NCBI GenBank assembly: GCA_031552765.1
Contig: JAVBME010000002.1
Span: 50,372 to 114,371 of the forward strand
Length of the DNA stretch: 64,000 nucleotides
Reading direction: 5' to 3'
DNA from: JAVBME01 sp031552765
Lineage (GTDB): Bacteria; Bacillota; Negativicutes; Acidaminococcales; JAISLQ01
Positions 50,802-59,977 of the stretch are shown piece by piece; the first letter of the stretch is position 1, and the number at the start of each line of letters is the position of its first letter. The notes under the pieces are model-generated. The model saw only the letters and a program-made list of their open reading frames with translations, had not been told where the DNA came from and did no database searches. The position numbers and the translations under genes are program-made.

Positions 50802-52478
50802 TTAGAATATCTTTTTGATGCCGTCGATTACTTTCTTCCGTTCCTTCTCTATGCCTTCCGCCGCGTTTTCCAGCACGTTCTTTTTGGAAAGGTCACTCAC
50901 GTCTATCATGTCGAACCGAACTTTGCCGTCAGCCCCTATAGTAGCATTGGTCTTGGCCACGCCGGCTAAGGTATGTACTTCGATATTGCTAAAGCTCATG
51001 TTGCTGCCGAGCTTGCTGAAATTGCCTTTCATGAGGTTGAAGGGAATACCGGCAAAATCGCCTTTGCCGATATTAAAGGAACCGTTGGCAGCAGCGGCAT
51101 TGGGGTCGCCAACGCCGGTGGCATGGGCGTTGAAAGACAGCGGGCCGTGTATTTTGGTTTCCGTCATGGCTGTACTGTTTATACCGCTGCCATGTAAGTC
51201 AAACACAAAGCTCTTATCCGCCATCTTCACCGTACCCACGGCGGTCACTATACCGCCGTACACGCCGGCCCGGGCATTGGTCAGATGCACTACGCCGCCG
51301 GCATAATTAAAGTCGCCGCTGGCGTCTACTATTTCCATCTGGTCTGTCCTCAGTTTCGGCATGTTGAAATTGCCTTTCGCCAGAGGATTGTCCGGCGTAC
51401 CGGCGATATTCGCCTTAAAGGACAGCGGGTCTTTTATGCCGAGGCCCGGGCTCAGGGCTTCCGGGCTAAAGGAATCGGACGAAACATTCAGGTTCAATAC
51501 GTAAGGATCTTTGGAGATATTTACCTTGCCATCCACTTTTACCGCCTGCCCGTTAAGAGTGCCGGTCAGACCACTCAGTTCCACCTCATCCTGGCTGCCT
51601 TTAAAGTTGCCTTTTACCCCGGCGATCGATATGCCGTCTGTATCGGCTTTTATCCCTTCAAAGTTGCCCTCTGCCTGCATCTGTAAAGGTTTTTGCCCGA
51701 TCAGTTCCGCCTTGGCTTTTAATACGGGTATGCTGCCTTCACTAAGTTTCAGGTTGCTTTTTACCGGGATCATCTGGAAAAAGTCTTTCAATGCAATAGA
51801 GCGTCCTTCCACTTCCAGTTTAAGCTTGTCGCCCGCCGCCGCATCATATAGAAGCTCCAGTTTGCCGGCAAAATCGGCCTTATTCTGTTTAGCTTGCATC
51901 GTGCCGGTGACTTTTGGATATTCTTTATAAGAGATCTTGCTGTCTAGTCCCTCGTATTTCAGTACATTCTTACCGGAAACTATTTCCAGGAAGCCTTTTT
52001 CTATTTCAATGACACCGCGAAATGCCGGCGGCTTTTTCGCCTCTTCTTTCTTATCTTTGGCTTTTTCGTCTATATTCACCAGATTCATTACATTAAGGCC
52101 GGTTTTTTCATCATATGCAAGGTGCAGTTCCGGCTGCTCAAGTATGATGGTCTCTATAGACTGGGCCCCGAGGCTTGCTGACAATATATCGCTCATGCGC
52201 ACGGAGATGTTTATCCTGGGTATCTTGGCCACCAGTTTGCCCGACGGATCGTTCCATACGATGTCTTTAGCCCAGACCGCGCCGCTGAAAGACGCCCCTA
52301 CGTCGCCTATGGACAGCTTTCCTTTCAAGAAAGTCTGTTGCGCAGCCTTTTCTTTGACAAAATTTGCCGCCTTGCCGCCAGCCCAATTTATCCCAATCAA
52401 AGCAAGCACCAACACCCCCGCCAAAACAGCGCCTATCATCTTGTGTGTACGGTTAAGAGTAAAGCCGCCTGTCGCCAT
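50802..52478 (-). CDS. AsmA-like membrane-anchored protein
   Basis: 558 residues from the ATG at 52478 (GGAGG nine bases upstream). One membrane helix near the N-terminus (MIGAVLAGVLVLALIGINWA), then a long beta-rich domain of repeated strands with phrases like IETIILEQPELHLAYDE and GTVKMADKSFVFDLHGSG, the pattern of AsmA/TamB-like proteins that act in lipid or outer-membrane transport. Such proteins fit an organism with two membranes. Starts just past the ruvX stop codon. Confidence 0.78.
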   Translation of the reverse strand: MATGGFTLNRTHKMIGAVLAGVLVLALIGINWAGGKAANFVKEKAAQQTFLKGKLSIGDVGASFSGAVWAKDIVWNDPSGKLVAKIPRINISVRMSDILSASLGAQSIETIILEQPELHLAYDEKTGLNVMNLVNIDEKAKDKKEEAKKPPAFRGVIEIEKGFLEIVSGKNVLKYEGLDSKISYKEYPKVTGTMQAKQNKADFAGKLELLYDAAAGDKLKLEVEGRSIALKDFFQMIPVKSNLKLSEGSIPVLKAKAELIGQKPLQMQAEGNFEGIKADTDGISIAGVKGNFKGSQDEVELSGLTGTLNGQAVKVDGKVNISKDPYVLNLNVSSDSFSPEALSPGLGIKDPLSFKANIAGTPDNPLAKGNFNMPKLRTDQMEIVDASGDFNYAGGVVHLTNARAGVYGGIVTAVGTVKMADKSFVFDLHGSGINSTAMTETKIHGPLSFNAHATGVGDPNAAAANGSFNIGKGDFAGIPFNLMKGNFSKLGSNMSFSNIEVHTLAGVAKTNATIGADGKVRFDMIDVSDLSKKNVLENAAEGIEKERKKVIDGIKKIF

Positions 52479-52483
52479 AACCA

Positions 52484-52924
52484 TCAGCCTCCTAGTCTTT
52501 GCTTTTTACTGTCTAAATACCCTTGCAATATTAAAACCGCCGCCAGTTTGTCCACTACCTTTTTCCGCTTTTGGCGGCTGACGTCCGCCTCAATGAGCAT
52601 TTTTTGCGCCGCCACAGTAGTCAGCCGCTCATCCCACATCACTACCTGTTTACCGGGAAAACGCTCCGTTAAAAACCGGGCAAACTTCTCCGACGCCTGC
52701 GCCCGTTCACCCAGGCTGCCGTCCATATTCTTCGGCAGGCCGACGACAAAACCTGTTACGGCGTTTTCTTCCACCAGGGCGGCCAACCTAGCCAGGTCTT
52801 TAGTTTCCCCCTGGCGGCGAATAGTCTCTATTCCTTGCGCGGTAAGCCCGAGGCCGTCGCTCAGCGCCACCCCGATGGTCTTATCGCCAAAATCTAGGCC
52901 TAAAAATCTATCTTCCACTGTCAT
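52484..52924 (-). CDS. ruvX: Putative Holliday junction resolvase RuvX
   Basis: 146 residues. RNase H-like fold: LGLDFGDKTIGVALSDGLGL, VGLPKNMDGSLGERA, and WDERLTTVAAQKMLIEADVS carry the catalytic acids. Also called YqgF, involved in rRNA end processing or recombination. The ATG at 52924 overlaps the previous stop codon (ATGA); the GTG two codons later is better spaced from AAGGTGG and may be the true start. Follows the aldo/keto reductase. Confidence 0.93.
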   Translation of the reverse strand: MTVEDRFLGLDFGDKTIGVALSDGLGLTAQGIETIRRQGETKDLARLAALVEENAVTGFVVGLPKNMDGSLGERAQASEKFARFLTERFPGKQVVMWDERLTTVAAQKMLIEADVSRQKRKKVVDKLAAVLILQGYLDSKKQRLGG

Positions 52925-53868
52925 ACCACCTTGATACAAAAATGCTGGCAAGCCGCAGCGCAATAGCCGCAGCGCAAACATTTTGCCTTATCTATCACGG
53001 CCCGGCCGCCCTCAATACCAAGCGCCCCGCTTGAGCACCTGGCGCAGCAGGCCCCGCAGCCTGTGCAATATTCTTCGACAAAGATATCCCGCCGGTAGTT
53101 TTTTACCCGCTCGCTGACCGCGCTGTCCGGCGTAAGACCGGAAAAGACGGCGCAGTTTACCAGCACTTCTTCCGCGCTATGCATACCCACTGCTATAGAC
53201 GCTACGCCAGGCAGGCCGAGCGCCCAGGAAAACGCTTCTTCGCTTTTATGTGATAAATGGCCGCCGCCCAGTACTTTCATAGCATACATGCCTTTACCCA
53301 TATAAGCGGCAAAATCCATGGCCTTCATCATATCTTCCCGGCTGCCGTCAGCTATGCCCAGGCCGGCCATATTGACCAAAGGGTGCAGTACGTCTACTTC
53401 ATCAAGCATAGCGGCCGCGCGCACTACTTCTACATAATGGGTGGATACGCCTATCGCCCTGATAAGGCCTTCTTTTTTGGCATCCGCCAGACAGCGCAAA
53501 GCGTCGGCGTGCCCTTTGAGGGTAAGGCGGGAAGATTGTTCGTGCAAGCTGAATATATCTATATAGTCCCTGCCGATACTGCGGCAGGCGTTTTCCACGC
53601 TTTCTCTCATACCGTCATAAGTATGCGCGTAAGATTTGGCGGAAATTACCACTTCACCGGAAAAACCGGCCAAGGCTTCTTTGATGTAGCCATAAGTTTC
53701 GTAAAGCTCTGCCGTATCAATAAAATTAACGCCCTTGTCCAGTGCGGCCCTGATAACAGCAGCCCCTTCTTTTAGGGGAAGGTTTTTCTGCAAGGGGCCG
53801 ATAGTAAGAGCGCCAAAACACAGGCGTGATACTGTCAAACCAGTTTGTCCCAATTTATGGTAGTTCAT
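52921..53868 (-). CDS. Aldo/keto reductase with C-terminal 2x[4Fe-4S] ferredoxin domain
   Basis: 315 residues. The AKR barrel has LGQTGLTVSRLCFGA, the catalytic D51/Y56 (IDTAELYETYG), lysine in VVISAKSYAH and histidine in IFSLHEQS. The C-terminus carries two ferredoxin motifs, CTGCGACCARC and CLRCGYCAAAC, with eight cysteines for two clusters. This fusion is frequent in anaerobes and may link NAD(P)-dependent reduction to ferredoxin. Overlaps ireB by four bases. Substrate unknown. Confidence 0.9.
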   Translation of the reverse strand: MNYHKLGQTGLTVSRLCFGALTIGPLQKNLPLKEGAAVIRAALDKGVNFIDTAELYETYGYIKEALAGFSGEVVISAKSYAHTYDGMRESVENACRSIGRDYIDIFSLHEQSSRLTLKGHADALRCLADAKKEGLIRAIGVSTHYVEVVRAAAMLDEVDVLHPLVNMAGLGIADGSREDMMKAMDFAAYMGKGMYAMKVLGGGHLSHKSEEAFSWALGLPGVASIAVGMHSAEEVLVNCAVFSGLTPDSAVSERVKNYRRDIFVEEYCTGCGACCARCSSGALGIEGGRAVIDKAKCLRCGYCAAACQHFCIKVV

Positions 53869-54122
53869 TTTTCTTTTTTGAGGTAGCTTTCCACCAGTTC
53901 TTCTAAAAGCTCATAGCGCTCTATACTGCGCAGACGCGTCCGGGCGTCCTTATGACTGGTAATATAAGTGGGGTCGCCGGATAAAAGATAACCTACTAGT
54001 TGGTCGATAGGGTTATAGCCTTTTTCTGTAAGAGCCTGGCAGACAAATTCTATCTCTTGCGCTACGTCTTTTTTGGAAGGGTCATTGCGAAACAGCATGG
54101 TTTCCCTCGATATGTCGGCCAT
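53865..54122 (-). CDS. IreB family regulatory phosphoprotein
   Basis: 85 residues. ETMLFRNDPSKKDVAQEIEF, VCQALTEKGYNPIDQLVGYL and LSGDPTYITSHKDARTRLRS are conserved in the IreB/YrzL family; enterococcal IreB is phosphorylated by the Ser/Thr kinase IreK. Usually followed by ruvX and DUF1292, as found here with an aldo/keto reductase and AsmA-like gene inserted. AAGGAGG precedes the ATG. The alaS gene that commonly lies upstream is missing from this position. Confidence 0.93.
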   Translation of the reverse strand: MADISRETMLFRNDPSKKDVAQEIEFVCQALTEKGYNPIDQLVGYLLSGDPTYITSHKDARTRLRSIERYELLEELVESYLKKEK

Positions 54123-54220
54123 CTTCTTACCTCCTTACAAACATTTCGCTAAAGTATGCATTATTATTTTACCACATAAAACGCTGAAAAGCACATGAAA
54201 AAAACATAAATTGAGTGAAG

Positions 54221-54248
54221 AAAAACGCCGCCTTTTAAAGGCGGCGCC
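54221..54248 (-). terminator. Terminator of the CofE-like ligase gene
   Basis: Stem CGCCGCC / GGCGGCG with seven-base loop, followed in the minus-strand direction by five T. Confidence 0.75.
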
Positions 54249-54257
54249 CGGTAAGAT

Positions 54258-55445
54258 TTATTCGGTCGCGTAGTTATCGAAATATCCCTGGATAAGCACT
54301 ATAGGCGTTCCCTTGTCGCCGCTGCCGGTGGTCAGGTCGCACAGGCTGCCCAAGAGGTCGGTCAACTGGCGCGGCGTAGTGCCGGTAGATTCATCGGTAG
54401 AAGAGATGTTGCCGCTTTTGCCGTTGATGCGTTTTTTCATGGCGTCGACCATCTCTTTGCCGTCCATGCCGGCCAAGTCGTTATCAGCTATATACTTTAT
54501 CTTTATTTCGTTCGGCATCCCTTGGAGGCCTTTGGTAAAGCCGGGCGAAACACACGGGTCGGCCAGTTCCCATATCTTGCCTACCGGGTCTTTGAAAGCG
54601 CCGTCACCGTAAATCATCACTTCGACGTTCTTGCCGCTCGCTTCTTTAAGCTTGGACTGGATGGCGTCCACCACAAACTGGCAATCGCGCGGGAAGAGTT
54701 TTATACAGTCGTCCTTGGCCTTATTCGAGCCGAGTATACCGTATTCGGGGTTATAGCCGCTGCCGTTATGCGGCTGGCTGAGCACTTCGTCAAGAGTGTG
54801 TACTTTCTCCGCGCCGGCGGCCAGAAGTATTTTTTTAGTGCGGAAGCGTTCGTGGATGTTGGCAACCAACATTTCTTTAGCATATTTAAGCGCGTCTTTC
54901 GGCCTGTTGGTAAAAATTATATTTATTTGTCCGGGAGCGCCAAGGCTTTTGTAATAAGCGACATAATCAAGCCCGGTAAACGGGTGCCTGAATTCCTTGC
55001 CGAATATCTCCCGGTATTTTTCTTCTGTCAAAAGGTCTGTATAAGGATCTACTCCGGCTTTGTCCATCACATCCACGTCCATGAGATGGTTGCCCACTTC
55101 GTCGGAAGGATAATTGAGCAATAGGTATATCTTTTTGCCGGTGAGGGCTATGCCCTTTAGCAGGAGCGCAAAACGGTTCCTGCTCAATATCGGGAACAAG
55201 AGGGCGATATCGCCCTTGAATTTATCGTTGATGTCTGCTGCAATATCTTCAAGCGACGCATAATTTCCTTGGGTACGCGCGACCAGCGACTCGGTGATGC
55301 CGATGACGTCACGGTCTTTGAGGTTGATATTTTCCGAGGATAAAGCGGCGGTAAGCGAATCTACGACAAACTTCACCACATCGTCGCCTTTTTTAGCTAT
55401 GGGCGCCCGGATGCCCCATATGGAAGTACCTATGTTTCGTGCCAT
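54258..55445 (-). CDS. CofE-like protein (coenzyme F420-0:L-glutamate ligase family)
   Basis: 395 residues from the ATG at 55445 (GGAGAG upstream); the longer frame adds 31 doubtful residues. The N-terminal half resembles CofE-type gamma-glutamyl ligases (IRAPIAKKGDDVVKFVVDSL, DVIGITESLVARTQGNYASL) and later DVEVMIYGDGAFKDPVGKIW. F420 synthesis is not otherwise suggested, so the family member may add glutamate to a different acceptor. It follows prs by 34 bases, sharing the transcript. Function in this lineage is unknown. Confidence 0.75.
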   Translation of the reverse strand: MARNIGTSIWGIRAPIAKKGDDVVKFVVDSLTAALSSENINLKDRDVIGITESLVARTQGNYASLEDIAADINDKFKGDIALLFPILSRNRFALLLKGIALTGKKIYLLLNYPSDEVGNHLMDVDVMDKAGVDPYTDLLTEEKYREIFGKEFRHPFTGLDYVAYYKSLGAPGQINIIFTNRPKDALKYAKEMLVANIHERFRTKKILLAAGAEKVHTLDEVLSQPHNGSGYNPEYGILGSNKAKDDCIKLFPRDCQFVVDAIQSKLKEASGKNVEVMIYGDGAFKDPVGKIWELADPCVSPGFTKGLQGMPNEIKIKYIADNDLAGMDGKEMVDAMKKRINGKSGNISSTDESTGTTPRQLTDLLGSLCDLTTGSGDKGTPIVLIQGYFDNYATE

Positions 55446-55479
55446 ATTTACTTTTCTCTCCTTAACTATGTATGCTTCT

Positions 55480-56448
55480 CTATGTAAATAGCTTGCTGAC
55501 CGACTGTTCGTTAAAGATGCGTAAAATCGCTTCGCCAAACAGCGGCGCTACAGTAACTACCTGTATTTTGCTGCTTTGTTTTTCTTTACTGAGTGGAATG
55601 GTATCTGTGACTATGATTTCCCGCAAAGCCGACTGCTCTAAAAGCTCGACCGCGTTGCCGCTCAGCACCGCATGGGTGCAGCAGGCGTATATTTCGCGCG
55701 CGCCGGCTTCTTTCAAAGCTTTTGCCCCTTCCACCAGCGAGCCTGCCGTATCCACCGTGTCATCCACTAGTATGGCGGTTTTGCCTTTGACATTGCCTAC
55801 TATATTTGCCACCACGGCAACATCTCGGGCGGGACGCCGCTTATCGATAATGACCATCGGGCAGTCCAGCCGTTCGGCAATGCGCCGGGCCCGGTTTACG
55901 CCGCCCATGTCGGGCGATACTACGACAAAGTCATGGCACCATTCGCACAAGCGCTCTTTCAGGTGTGCAGTCAGCAGAGGAGCTGCTAAAAGATGGTCAA
56001 CAGGTATATCGAAAAATCCTTCTATCTGACCGGAATGCAAATCCATGGTCACAACGCGGTCGGCGCCGGCCGTCATCAAAAGATTGGCCACAACTTTGGC
56101 CGCGATAGGTTCACGGTCGCGGTCCTGATGGTCTTGCCTGGCATAGGCGTAGTATGGTATGACGGCAGTAATAGTACGCGCCGAAGAACGTTTGAAAGCA
56201 TCGATCATTACCAGCAGTTCAACGATGGATTCATTTACCGGCTGCCCCATTGTCTGGATGGCGAAAACATCTTTACCACGGACATTGTCGCCGATCATCA
56301 CCTGTATCTCTCCGTTGTTGAAACGCCCCACCACGGCTTGGCTGACTTTTGCGCCGATATGGCCGGCTACGCTTTCCGTAAAAGAAAAGTGCGACGTGCC
56401 GGCAAAAATACGCAATTTTTCACTGCCGTCCAAAAGGACTTCTTCCAT
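55480..56448 (-). CDS. prs: Ribose-phosphate pyrophosphokinase
   Basis: 322 residues from the ATG at 56448 with GGAGG eight bases upstream. Makes PRPP from ATP and ribose 5-phosphate. Signature elements: FNNGEIQVMIGDNVRGKDVF, PYYAYARQDHQDRDREPIAA, DLHSGQIEGFFDIPVDHL and the PRPP loop VDDTVDTAGSLVEGA. The first gene in a prs-ligase pair. glmU, a usual neighbour, is missing. Confidence 0.96.
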   Translation of the reverse strand: MEEVLLDGSEKLRIFAGTSHFSFTESVAGHIGAKVSQAVVGRFNNGEIQVMIGDNVRGKDVFAIQTMGQPVNESIVELLVMIDAFKRSSARTITAVIPYYAYARQDHQDRDREPIAAKVVANLLMTAGADRVVTMDLHSGQIEGFFDIPVDHLLAAPLLTAHLKERLCEWCHDFVVVSPDMGGVNRARRIAERLDCPMVIIDKRRPARDVAVVANIVGNVKGKTAILVDDTVDTAGSLVEGAKALKEAGAREIYACCTHAVLSGNAVELLEQSALREIIVTDTIPLSKEKQSSKIQVVTVAPLFGEAILRIFNEQSVSKLFT

Positions 56449-56579
56449 AGAACATACCTCCACCGTGGATAGCGACATAGATATAACAGAAAAATACCCA
56501 CATAGAATATTAACACAAATTGTCAATATGTGCTATCTTAAATTGCCAAACGCGAAAAAAAGTTGCCAAACTGTAAAGA

Positions 56580-56609
56580 TGAAAGCCCCGGAACAGGCCG
56601 GAGCTTTAC
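56580..56609 (-). terminator. Terminator of the 413-residue helical protein gene
   Basis: Stem AAAGCTCCGG / CCGGGGCTTT (one mismatch or wobble) in the minus-strand transcript, followed by CATCTTT. Lies about 10 bases past the stop codon. Confidence 0.65.
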
Positions 56610-56618
56610 AGCGCCGGC

Positions 56619-57860
56619 TTAAAACTGGGCCAGCAAATCTTTTTCTTTTTCCGCCTGCAGGGGGTGCCTGTTTTGCCACGCGGCTACAATCATGGCAAAT
56701 AATCTGTTAGCCCTGTTTTTCGCGCGCTGAGACCTCGTTTTCCCCAGCAGCCATTCCCGCCAGGATAAAAGTATAGACAAAGCGCTTACCTTATCTATGA
56801 TAGCCGCAAACCCGGCGGCTTCGGCAAAAGCCCGGCCGCTGGCCGCCAAAAAATCCTGCCGGCATCCTTCTCGACCATCCATGACATATTCGCGCGCTAA
56901 AAAACGCAGCGACAGGACAAACCAGTTTTCAAAGATTGCGAGCGCCCGGCGCCAGCCGATAGAAGAGACCGCGGCTTTAAACGCGGCTTCCAAGGCCGGC
57001 CTGCCCACAAACGGCCCGGCAAGGGTTACGAGTTTATTTAGCAGGTCTTTTAGATAAATATCCCCTGCTTTGCCCAAAAAACGGCCTGTTACATCAATAA
57101 GCCCGGCGTAAAAAACATCTTTACCACCGGAGACGCCGCGCCGCAAAGCGCTGTAAACAGACAAGAAATTCATCAAATTAGCAGTATTTTCGATACTGCC
57201 TGTTTTGAGGGCAAACCTGAGCCAGGAAATAAAAAGATTGTCCCAGCAGCAAACTTGCCGCTCTTCCAATTCACCTACATTTTTGGCGAGCAGTGTACAT
57301 ATCTCCCGGAAAAACTCTTCGTCGCCAGCTTTTATCGTAGCCGTGCCTATATTTTCTATGCATTCCACGACGGCGGTTATAACTGGCCCCTCTTCCTGCG
57401 ACAACTTGGGCAGCCAGGCAAGGAATATATTGATAATGCGCGCGCCGATAAACAGCTTGCCCTCATCCATAGAGAGAACGCCTGCCATTTTAAATATGCC
57501 GGCAAGAGCGGCTCGTTTTTCAGGCATATTTTTGAACAACAGCTTGCCGCCTTCCAAAAAATACTCCGCCGCCTGGAAATTCTTTTTGCCGAGCGCCGCT
57601 AAAAGCACTTCACGCCAGTACTCTTCTTCGTCCGGCCGGTTATATTTTTGCCCATAGGCCAGTTTGAAAAGCTCCGCTACTTGCAGCAATATGACCGTAT
57701 TTTCCTCTTTTATCGCGAACAAGGCAATGGAATACAGCTCGTCCAGCATCTTAGCCGACGAACCTGCCTGCCCGTCTGCCAGTAGACGTTCGCCCAGTGT
57801 TTTTACTTTTGCGGCCGCTTTGGCAGCGTCATAGTCTTTATACAGGCGCCGCTGTATCAT
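56619..57860 (-). CDS. Hypothetical all-helical protein, 413 residues
   Basis: Not recognised. The sequence is rich in A, L, E and K with amphipathic helices throughout (IALFAIKEENTVILLQVAELF, then LGKKNFQAAEYFLEGGKLLF). It looks like a TPR- or HEAT-like alpha-solenoid and has no signal peptide or membrane segment, so a cytosolic scaffold or regulator is likely. Placed 24 bases after the pyk stop, so co-transcribed with it. It ends at its own terminator. GGGGG precedes the ATG. Confidence 0.7.
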   Translation of the reverse strand: MIQRRLYKDYDAAKAAAKVKTLGERLLADGQAGSSAKMLDELYSIALFAIKEENTVILLQVAELFKLAYGQKYNRPDEEEYWREVLLAALGKKNFQAAEYFLEGGKLLFKNMPEKRAALAGIFKMAGVLSMDEGKLFIGARIINIFLAWLPKLSQEEGPVITAVVECIENIGTATIKAGDEEFFREICTLLAKNVGELEERQVCCWDNLFISWLRFALKTGSIENTANLMNFLSVYSALRRGVSGGKDVFYAGLIDVTGRFLGKAGDIYLKDLLNKLVTLAGPFVGRPALEAAFKAAVSSIGWRRALAIFENWFVLSLRFLAREYVMDGREGCRQDFLAASGRAFAEAAGFAAIIDKVSALSILLSWREWLLGKTRSQRAKNRANRLFAMIVAAWQNRHPLQAEKEKDLLAQF

Positions 57861-57884
57861 CCCATTTCCCCCAAAACTTTATTA

Positions 57885-59633
57885 TCAGTCGGAGTGACGG
57901 CCGTAGTAAATCAGCCCTCTGGCCGATTCTACAGTTATGTCCATACCGTCTTCAAGTATCCCGGTAGCGTTTTCCACACCGACGACCACAGGTATGCCAA
58001 AGCTTACGCCGACGATGGCCGCGTGCGAGGTAAGGCCGCCTTCTTCCGTAATGATGGCCTTAGCTTTGAGCGCGCACTGTGTTACGCCTTCTTCCAGTGA
58101 ACGGGTGACCAGGATGTCGCCCGGGGTAAATTTCTCGCAGTCCGACAGCGACCGGATAACGGTAGTATTGCCTTTTACCACTTTGCTGCCTATGCCCATG
58201 CCGCGCAGCAGTATATTGCCCACTATCCGCACATTTATCAAGTTGGTGCTGCCGGCTATGCCTACAGGGACGCCAGCGGTTATGACCACCACGTCGCCGG
58301 TTTTTACCATGCCGTTGTCCGCCGCGCAGCCTACCGTAGCTTTTACCATGTCGTCAGTGTTTTTGGCCGCTTCGCCAACCAGAGGCTCTATACCCCAGTA
58401 CATTTGCATGCGCCGGGCGCTGGCCTTGTACGGCGTGACCGCAATGACCCTCGACTGCGGCCGGTAACGTGAAATCATGCGCGCAGTATAGCCTGTTTCA
58501 GACGAAGCAATGATGGCCGCTACTTTTAGTTCGTGCGCCACCTGCACCGTAGCATGGCTGATGGCATCCGTCATAGTCGTAGTATGGCCGGGCAACCCTT
58601 TGGGCTGTAAAAGCTCTTCATACTGTAAAGCGGCTTCCGTGCTTTCGGCCAATACAGCCATAGTGCGCACCGCCTCCAGCGGATAGCGGCCCGAGGCTGT
58701 TTCGCCGCTGAGCATTATGACGTCCGAGCCGTCAAGTATAGCGTTGGCAACATCGCTGGCTTCCGCCCTGGTCGGCCTGGGGTTGTTCATCATACTCTCA
58801 AGCATCTGGGTAGCTGTAATGACCGGCTTGCCGGCGGCATTGCACATTCTGATAATGCTCTTTTGCGCCAGCGGCACCTGCTCGGGCGGTATCTCAACGC
58901 CCAGGTCGCCGCGCGCCACCATTATACCGTCGGATACTTTGAGGATTTCCTCTATATTTTTTACGCCTTCGGCGTTTTCTATCTTAGCGATTATGCCCAT
59001 CTTGGAGCCTGCTTCTTCAAGCACCTTCCTGATGGACAATACATCGGCCGCGCGCTGGACAAAAGAAGCGGCGACAAAATCCATGTCTTCTTTCACCGCA
59101 AACAAAAGATCGGCGACATCTTTTTCCGAAAGAAAAGGCAGGTCGATGGCCACGCCCGGCGCCGCCACGCGTTTACGCGAGGATATCTCGCCGCCGGTTA
59201 CTACTTTGGTTATGATATCTTCGCCTTTTACTTCTTCTATTTGCAAACTTAACAGGCCGTCGGAAAGCAAAACCAGGTCGCCCGCCTTCACCAGGCCTGC
59301 CAAACCGCCGTAGTTTATAGAGGCCATTTCACTGGTTCCTTCTACCTCTTTAGCGGTAAGCACAAATTTTTTGCCCGGTTCCAGCATCTCTTTCCCTTTG
59401 GCAAAAACGCCCAGTCTCATCTCCGGCCCTTTGGTATCGGCCAGGATGGCCACGTGCTTTCCTGCCTCTTTGGCCGCCGCGCGGACAGCCGTCATGCGTT
59501 CTAGGTGATCGGCGTGCGTACCGTGGGAAAAATTGAACCTGGCAATGTCCATGCCTGCATCAATCATTTCTTTCAACATTCCGGAAGCATCGGTCGCCGG
59601 CCCTACTGTACAAATGATTTTTGTTCTTTTCAT
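57885..59633 (-). CDS. pyk: Pyruvate kinase with C-terminal PEP-utiliser-like domain
   Basis: 582 residues from the ATG at 59633 (AGAGAGGGAG upstream). Converts PEP and ADP to pyruvate and ATP. Motifs: KIICTVGPATDASG, ARFNFSHGTH, the active-site IMVARGDLGVEIP and PVITATQMLESMM, plus TASGRYPLEAVR. The final 110 residues form the extra domain seen in Bacillus-type kinases, with GGLTSHAAIVGVSFGIPVVVG holding the phosphohistidine-like motif. Follows the small DUF2007 gene by 16 bases. Confidence 0.96.
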   Translation of the reverse strand: MKRTKIICTVGPATDASGMLKEMIDAGMDIARFNFSHGTHADHLERMTAVRAAAKEAGKHVAILADTKGPEMRLGVFAKGKEMLEPGKKFVLTAKEVEGTSEMASINYGGLAGLVKAGDLVLLSDGLLSLQIEEVKGEDIITKVVTGGEISSRKRVAAPGVAIDLPFLSEKDVADLLFAVKEDMDFVAASFVQRAADVLSIRKVLEEAGSKMGIIAKIENAEGVKNIEEILKVSDGIMVARGDLGVEIPPEQVPLAQKSIIRMCNAAGKPVITATQMLESMMNNPRPTRAEASDVANAILDGSDVIMLSGETASGRYPLEAVRTMAVLAESTEAALQYEELLQPKGLPGHTTTMTDAISHATVQVAHELKVAAIIASSETGYTARMISRYRPQSRVIAVTPYKASARRMQMYWGIEPLVGEAAKNTDDMVKATVGCAADNGMVKTGDVVVITAGVPVGIAGSTNLINVRIVGNILLRGMGIGSKVVKGNTTVIRSLSDCEKFTPGDILVTRSLEEGVTQCALKAKAIITEEGGLTSHAAIVGVSFGIPVVVGVENATGILEDGMDITVESARGLIYYGRHSD

Positions 59634-59649
59634 GGTATCTCCCTCTCTA

Positions 59650-59844
59650 TCAGCATGATTTTTGTGAGCAGCGGTGCGCGTAGAGTATTTCGCTGGCCTC
59701 AGCCGCTTCCGATGCCGGGACATGTATTTCAAAACTTGAAGTACTGCCTTCTTTTATCTGCACCAAAAAACCTTCTTTTTCCAGTAACTCTTTCATCGCC
59801 TCAGCCTGGGCAATTTTTTGCGTTATATGAACTACCTTCCACAT
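59650..59844 (-). CDS. DUF2007-like small protein
   Basis: 64 residues from the ATG at 59844 (GGAGG upstream). VVHITQKIAQAEAMKELLEKEG followed by a short alpha/beta end with SEAAEASEILYAHRC fits the DUF2007 signal-transducer-like fold. It ends in CSQKSC. Between dnaE and pyk on the same strand, so likely one transcript. Its role is unknown. Confidence 0.75.
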   Translation of the reverse strand: MWKVVHITQKIAQAEAMKELLEKEGFLVQIKEGSTSSFEIHVPASEAAEASEILYAHRCSQKSC

Positions 59845-59977
59845 AAATATTCCTCCATCCAGAAATATGAAAAGTAACTGCACGCCTATATCATTATTCT
59901 ATTACCCAAACAAGATATAAAGCAATACTGCGACAATTTATTTTAACAAAGTTCTTGTGTTTTGCAAGTTTTTTCTT

